8,990 nt of DNA from Alphaproteobacteria bacterium UBA6038 (GTDB lineage Bacteria; Pseudomonadota; Alphaproteobacteria; Micropepsales; Micropepsaceae), in contig DIZC01000008.1 of NCBI GenBank assembly GCA_002429315.1, positions 4,692 through 13,681 of the forward strand, in the 5' to 3' direction. The notes beneath the pieces were generated by a model, which worked only from the letters and a program-made list of their open reading frames with translations, ran no database searches and was not told where the DNA came from. Each line of letters starts with the position of its first letter. The first letter of the stretch is position 1. Position numbers and translations under genes: made by a program. This document shows, piece after piece, positions 5,452-8,990 of this stretch.

Positions 5452-6584
5452 TGCGAAACGTCCGGATCCGGCGGCACATCGTTCTCCTGCCGCTGCCGCG
5501 CGAACCCGGCCGCGAATTCCGCCATGCCGCCGGATGAAATCGCTGCACGGAGCTCCGCCATCAGATCCTGATAGTAGGTCAGATTGTGCCAGGTAAGTAG
5601 CATCGACGCGATGATCTCGTTCGCCTTCACCACGTGATGCAGATAGGCGCGGCTGAACTTGCGGCACGCCGGGCAGCGGCATTCGCCATCGAGCGGCGCG
5701 GGATCTTCGGCGTGGCGCGCGTTGCGCAGATTCAACGTGCCAGTGCGGGTGAAGGCCTGGCCGTTGCGTCCGGAGCGCGTCGGCAGCACGCAATCGAACA
5801 TGTCGATGCCGCGCAGCACCGCGCCCACGATGTCATCCGGCTTGCCGACGCCCATCAGATAGCGCGGACGATCGCGCGGCAGCAGGGGCACCGTGGCATC
5901 GAGCACCTCGAACATGGTGGACTGCCCTTCGCCGACCGCGAGGCCGCCGACCGCATAACCGTCGAAACCGATTTCTATCAGTTCTTCCGCCGAACGCCGG
6001 CGCAAATGGGGAAACACACCGCCCTGCACGATGCCGAAGCAGGCGCGGTCGGGCTGCCCACCGAATGCGGCTTTCGAGCGCTTCGCCCAGCGCATGGACA
6101 ATGCCAGAGAGGATTCGATTTGTGTTTCTGTTGCCGGAAACGCAGGACATTCATCCAGCACCATCTGGATGTCGGAACCGAGCAGGCGCTGGATGTCCAT
6201 GGCGCGTTCCGGCGAGAGGAACTCGTTGGCGCCATCGATGTGCGACTGAAAGGCGACGCCCTCCTCGGTGACCTTGCGCAGCTTTGCCAGCGACATCACC
6301 TGAAAGCCACCGGAGTCGGTGAGGATCGGGCCGTCCCATGCCATGAATGTGTGCAGTCCGCCAAGCCGCGCGATGCGCTCCGCGCCCGGTCGCAACATCA
6401 GATGATAGGTGTTGCCGAGGACAATCTCGGCGCCGGTCGCGCGCACGCTGTCCGGCAGCATGGCCTTCACCGCGCCTGCCGTGCCCACCGGCATGAAGGC
6501 AGGCGTGCGGATGTCGCCGCGGGGGGTGCGGAGCACGCCGGTCCGCGCGGCGCCATCGCTTGCATGAAGCTCGAAACCGAACAA
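5448..6584 (-). CDS. tgt: Queuine/preQ1 tRNA-guanine transglycosylase
   Basis: The enzyme swaps G34 of GUN-anticodon tRNAs (Tyr, His, Asn, Asp) for preQ1, the step before QueA acts; it is cytoplasmic. At 378 residues it has normal bacterial length. Hallmarks visible are TPAFMPVGT (27-35), GNTYHL (57-62), TDSGGFQ with the catalytic acid D90, GIVQGG (184-189), the nucleophile region DMFDCVLPTR with D264, and SGRNG (271-275). The zinc site is C302-x-C304-x2-C307 plus H333. The start is TTG at 6584, immediately after the cupin TGA and in the same frame. AAGGA lies 6 nt upstream, and homologues begin with this FxFEL segment, so TTG is preferred over any internal ATG. Initiation is probably coupled to termination of the cupin gene. 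Confidence 0.96.
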   Translation of the reverse strand: MFGFELHASDGAARTGVLRTPRGDIRTPAFMPVGTAGAVKAMLPDSVRATGAEIVLGNTYHLMLRPGAERIARLGGLHTFMAWDGPILTDSGGFQVMSLAKLRKVTEEGVAFQSHIDGANEFLSPERAMDIQRLLGSDIQMVLDECPAFPATETQIESSLALSMRWAKRSKAAFGGQPDRACFGIVQGGVFPHLRRRSAEELIEIGFDGYAVGGLAVGEGQSTMFEVLDATVPLLPRDRPRYLMGVGKPDDIVGAVLRGIDMFDCVLPTRSGRNGQAFTRTGTLNLRNARHAEDPAPLDGECRCPACRKFSRAYLHHVVKANEIIASMLLTWHNLTYYQDLMAELRAAISSGGMAEFAAGFARQRQENDVPPDPDVSH

Positions 6585-6902
6585 TCAGAATCCTTCGCGC
6601 AACGGGAAGTCTGCGACGATGGCCTTGCCGCCGGTGAGCGCCTTCACCTGGTGTGCGGCGTGCGGCGGAATAGTCGCAACGATCCCGGGCCCGGCAAGGT
6701 TCGTCTCCCCGGCAAAGGTGATTTCGAACTCGCCTTCGAGGATGTGCCAGACTTCTTCCTGTTCGTGTTGATGGCGATGAATGGTTGCCCCTGCCGAGAA
6801 CTCCCAATGCGCAAAGGTCATCTTGGCGGAGTGGAAAATGCGGCCGCGCCAGCCGGGCAGCCGCTCGCGCACTTCCATGGCGTTCGTGTCGAGAATGGTC
6901 AT
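6585..6902 (-). CDS. Small single-domain cupin protein between queA and tgt
   Basis: This 105-residue protein starts at an ATG (6902) that overlaps the queA stop as ATGA. A longer upstream frame lies inside queA and is rejected. Cupin motif 1 is exact: G38-x5-H44-x-H46-x3-E50-x6-G57. Motif 2 is present as PPHAAH (79-84), so a metal-binding beta-barrel is likely. There is no signal peptide. Cupins of this size range from metal-dependent enzymes to sugar or ligand binders, so no specific reaction can be assigned. Its position, translationally coupled on both sides to queuosine genes, suggests a role linked to that pathway or simple co-transcription. The stop is TGA at 6585-6587 and tgt begins with no gap in the same frame. 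Confidence 0.88.
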   Translation of the reverse strand: MTILDTNAMEVRERLPGWRGRIFHSAKMTFAHWEFSAGATIHRHQHEQEEVWHILEGEFEITFAGETNLAGPGIVATIPPHAAHQVKALTGGKAIVADFPLREGF

Positions 6903-7969
6903 GCCGGGGTTATAGCACGGAACAAAAGGCAGGCATCGCCGTAGGAGTAGAAGCGGTAGCGCTCGCGGATGGCTTCGGCGTAGGCGCGCTTCATCGTCTG
7001 GAGCCCGGAGAAGGCGCACACCAGCATGAACAGCGTCGAGCGCGGCAGGTGGAAATTGGTGAGCAGGATCTCCGCCGATCTGAAGCGGTGGCCGGGCGTG
7101 ATGAAGAGTGCGGTTTCGCCGGCGAACGGCGCGATTGTGCCGCCGTCGCCCGCGGCGGTTTCCAGCGCGCGCAAACTGGTGGTGCCGACCGCCGCGATGC
7201 GCCCGCCTTTCTCACGCGCTGCATTCAGACGCGCGGCGGTCCGATCCGAAACAGTTGCCCATTCCGCGTGCAGGCGATGCTGGTTCGTGTCGGCTGCCGT
7301 GACCGGCAGAAAGGTACCGGCGCCGACGTGCAGCGTCACGGTTTCGCGTGCGATTCCTTCCTGAGACAGCCGCTCAAGCAGTTCCGGGGTGAAATGGAGT
7401 CCAGCGGTGGGCGCGGCAACGGAGCCCTGCCGATCTGCGAAGATGGTCTGATAATCGGTGGTGTCCTGCGCGTCCGCCTTGCGCTTGCCGGCGATGTACG
7501 GCGGCAGCGGCATCTCGCCTTCGCGCGCGATCGCTGCGTCGAGCTCCGCGCCCGCGCGGTCGAATTGCACCTCCACCTCGCCGGCTTGCCCGCGCGCAAT
7601 CACCGTTGCCGGAAGCGCTTCGCCCATATGCAACCGGTCGCCAGCCGCAAGCTTTTTTGCGGGCCGCGCGAAGGCACGGAAGCGATCCGGCGCAATCCGC
7701 TTGTGCAGCATCAGCTCGATCTTTGCACCGTCGCCTTCGGAACCGGCGCGCGGAAGCCGCCGGCCATGCAGCCGCGCGGGAATCACCTTGGTGTCGTTCA
7801 CCACCAGGGTATCGGCGCGGCGCAGGAATTCCGGCAGATCGCGCACGCGCACATGTTGCAAGCGCCCGTCCGGGTGGACCACCAGCATGCGCGCGGAGTC
7901 GCGCGGGTGTGCGGGCCGGAGCGCGATGCACTCTTCCGGCAACTCGAAATCGAACAGCGAAACGTCCAT
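6899..7969 (-). CDS. queA: S-adenosylmethionine:tRNA ribosyltransferase-isomerase
   Basis: QueA transfers and rearranges the ribosyl group of SAM onto preQ1 in tRNA to make epoxyqueuosine, after Tgt has inserted preQ1. The 356 residues match the family length. Conserved segments are VNDTKVIPARL (57-67), AAPTAGLHFT (185-194), HVGAGTFLPV (214-223), TNFHLPRSTLFMLV (304-317) and FYSYGDA (340-346). The ATG at 7969 follows an AAGAG ribosome binding site that is also the 3' arm of the palindromic repeat at 7971-8046. The gene ends ATGA, overlapping the cupin start. The order queA–cupin–tgt forms one likely operon, possibly entered from the upstream aminotransferase. The final enzyme QueG/QueH is not in the window. 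Confidence 0.96.
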   Translation of the reverse strand: MDVSLFDFELPEECIALRPAHPRDSARMLVVHPDGRLQHVRVRDLPEFLRRADTLVVNDTKVIPARLHGRRLPRAGSEGDGAKIELMLHKRIAPDRFRAFARPAKKLAAGDRLHMGEALPATVIARGQAGEVEVQFDRAGAELDAAIAREGEMPLPPYIAGKRKADAQDTTDYQTIFADRQGSVAAPTAGLHFTPELLERLSQEGIARETVTLHVGAGTFLPVTAADTNQHRLHAEWATVSDRTAARLNAAREKGGRIAAVGTTSLRALETAAGDGGTIAPFAGETALFITPGHRFRSAEILLTNFHLPRSTLFMLVCAFSGLQTMKRAYAEAIRERYRFYSYGDACLLFRAITPA

Positions 7970-7970
7970 T

Positions 7971-8046
7971 CTCTTCGCGCGTCATCGCCCGCCTGGTGCG
8001 GGCGATCCAATTGGATGACCCGGACAAGCCGGGCCATGACGAAGAG
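7971..8046. repeat. Palindromic intergenic repeat, multi-hairpin, overlapping the queA ribosome binding site
   Basis: The outer arms CTCTTCG (7971-7977) plus TCAT (7982-7985) pair with ATGA plus CGAAGAG (8036-8046), leaving a 4-nt bulge. Inside lie CGCCCGC/GCGGGCG (7986-7992 and 7998-8004), the 12-bp palindrome ATCCAATTGGAT (8005-8016) and CCCGG/CCGGG (8019-8023 and 8029-8033). The GACCCGGACAAGCCGGG type of sequence resembles dispersed repeats I associate with Bradyrhizobium-like genomes; copy number cannot be tested here. The element fills nearly the whole 82-nt gap between the aminotransferase and queA. Confidence 0.8.
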
Positions 8047-8051
8047 AGATG

Positions 8052-8990
8052 TCAGGTATCGCCGGCGCTCTCAAGCACGGCGGCGATGATCCGGTCCTGT
8101 GTGCCTTCGTCCAGATACGGGTGCATCGGCAGGCTGATCACATGCCTCGAAAGGCGGTCGCTCACCGGCGTGCCCGTACTGGGGAAGTGCGCGTAGCCCT
8201 TCTGGTGCGAAAGCGGCGTCGGGTAGTAGATCGCGGTCGGAATACCTTTCGCTTTCAGGTCAGCCGCAAGCTTGTCGCGGTCCGGTACCTGGATGGTGTA
8301 CTGCGCCCAGGTACATTGCGCGCCTTCGATGACATGCGGCGGGCGCACACGGTTGGAGCCGCGGAACGCCTCGGCGTAGCGGCGCGCAATGCGCTCTCGC
8401 ATCTCGAGCTCTTGCGGAAAAATTTTCAGCTTCTCGATCAGGATTGCGGCTTGAATCGTATCGAGCCGCGAGTTCACGCCGATGCGCACGTTTTCGTATT
8501 TGTCCGCCCCCTGGCCGTGCACGCGGATGGAGCGCAGCAAATCAGCCAGCACATCGTCGTTGGTGAAGGTCGCGCCGCCATCGCCATAGCAGCCAAGCGG
8601 TTTTGCCGGAAAGAAGCTGGTCGACGCCGCATCGCCGATGGCCGCCGTCTGTCGGCCGTCGAGCGTTGCCCCGAAGGCCTGGGCCGTGTCGACCAGCAGC
8701 TTCAAGTTCTCGCGCGCAACAATCGGCTCGATGGCACGGTAATCCGCCGCCTGCCCGAACAAATCGACGGTCATGACAGCGCAGGGCCGAAGCTTGCCCT
8801 CGCGTTTGACCAGGGCGACGGCGGCTTCGAGACTCTTCGGATCGAGATTGTAGGTGTCTTCCAGCACATCGACGAATACCGGCACGGCACCCACCAGGGC
8901 CACGACTTCCGCCGACGCGGCGAAGGTGAAGGCGGGCACGAACACGGCATCGCCCGGCCCGATCCTCCACCCCCTAAGCACGATCATCAG
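8052..8990 (-). CDS. DegT/DnrJ/EryC1/StrS PLP-dependent sugar aminotransferase, N-terminus cut by window edge
   Basis: The visible 312 codons run to TGA at 8052-8054. The frame is still open at 8990, and the first residues (VLRGWRIGPGDAVFVPAFTF) belong to the interior of the family, so 50-60 N-terminal residues probably lie outside. PLP-fold markers follow, numbered from the ATG at 8987: D100 in VDTAQAFGA for the pyridine nitrogen, and the Schiff-base lysine K129 in SFFPAKPLGCYGDGGA. The family transfers amino groups to keto-sugars attached to nucleotides for LPS O-antigen, exopolysaccharide or protein glycans. WbpE-like activity on a UDP-3-keto sugar is possible but not provable. It lies upstream of queA on the same strand, 82 nt away. 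Confidence 0.9.
   Translation of the reverse strand: MMIVLRGWRIGPGDAVFVPAFTFAASAEVVALVGAVPVFVDVLEDTYNLDPKSLEAAVALVKREGKLRPCAVMTVDLFGQAADYRAIEPIVARENLKLLVDTAQAFGATLDGRQTAAIGDAASTSFFPAKPLGCYGDGGATFTNDDVLADLLRSIRVHGQGADKYENVRIGVNSRLDTIQAAILIEKLKIFPQELEMRERIARRYAEAFRGSNRVRPPHVIEGAQCTWAQYTIQVPDRDKLAADLKAKGIPTAIYYPTPLSHQKGYAHFPSTGTPVSDRLSRHVISLPMHPYLDEGTQDRIIAAVLESAGDT

Noticed and set aside
5634..6944. 436-codon open frame on the plus strand opposite tgt and the cupin
   Set aside because: It is a shadow frame in high-GC DNA; the composition is His/Arg/Ala-rich with no domain, and the opposite strand encodes clear Tgt and cupin proteins.
6903..7019. N-terminal extension of the cupin gene by 39 codons
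   Set aside because: It is antiparallel-free but wholly inside queA in another frame, Arg-rich and without family similarity. The ATGA overlap start fits better.
7971..8046. CRISPR-like or tRNA-like element
   Set aside because: It is a single copy with no spacers, and although it has an outer stem and three inner dyads it lacks tRNA consensus positions such as TTC in a T loop. It is an ordinary palindromic intergenic repeat.
6785..8089. 434-codon open frame on the plus strand opposite queA
   Set aside because: QueA motifs are unambiguous on the minus strand; this frame has no recognisable domain and no plausible ribosome binding site.

Overview
The window is high-GC DNA that reads as an alphaproteobacterial chromosome, most likely Hyphomicrobiales (Bradyrhizobium/Rhodopseudomonas-like). 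This placement rests on protein character, tRNA-Lys structure, the queA–tgt arrangement and a characteristic palindromic intergenic repeat at 7971-8046. It is an inference; no database was searched.

All housekeeping genes are on the minus strand, so the window is read from right to left. At the right edge is a 5'-truncated DegT/DnrJ/EryC1/StrS sugar aminotransferase (8052-8990). A palindromic repeat follows, and its arm overlaps the queA ribosome binding site. Next comes a tight queuosine unit of queA, a small cupin and tgt. queA and the cupin overlap by 4 nt (ATGA). The cupin and tgt are in the same frame with no bases between the TGA stop and the TTG start. The tgt stop codon lies inside the -35 box of a tRNA-Lys(UUU) promoter.

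The tRNA-Lys gene occurs twice, at 5333-5407 and 3193-3267. Both copies sit in a 103-bp direct repeat with two mismatches. The repeat copies bracket about 2 kb of lower-GC DNA that carries a single gene, on the opposite strand to everything else: a SIR2-family (NAD-consuming, defence-type) protein of about 596 codons. That gene is interrupted by one apparent extra base near 4138. No integrase is present. I read the segment as a minimal tRNA-targeted defence island or the remnant of a larger one. The right tRNA copy keeps a complete sigma70-type promoter. The left copy has lost the -35 and has an A2-C71 mismatch in its acceptor stem, but keeps a T-run downstream.

Left of the island are a Tat-exported FAD amine oxidase (1417-3039) and, running off the left edge, a Wza-type polysaccharide export protein (1-1203). 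The sugar aminotransferase and the export protein at the two ends hint at surface-polysaccharide loci nearby. The most interesting system in the window is the SIR2 island and its frameshift.
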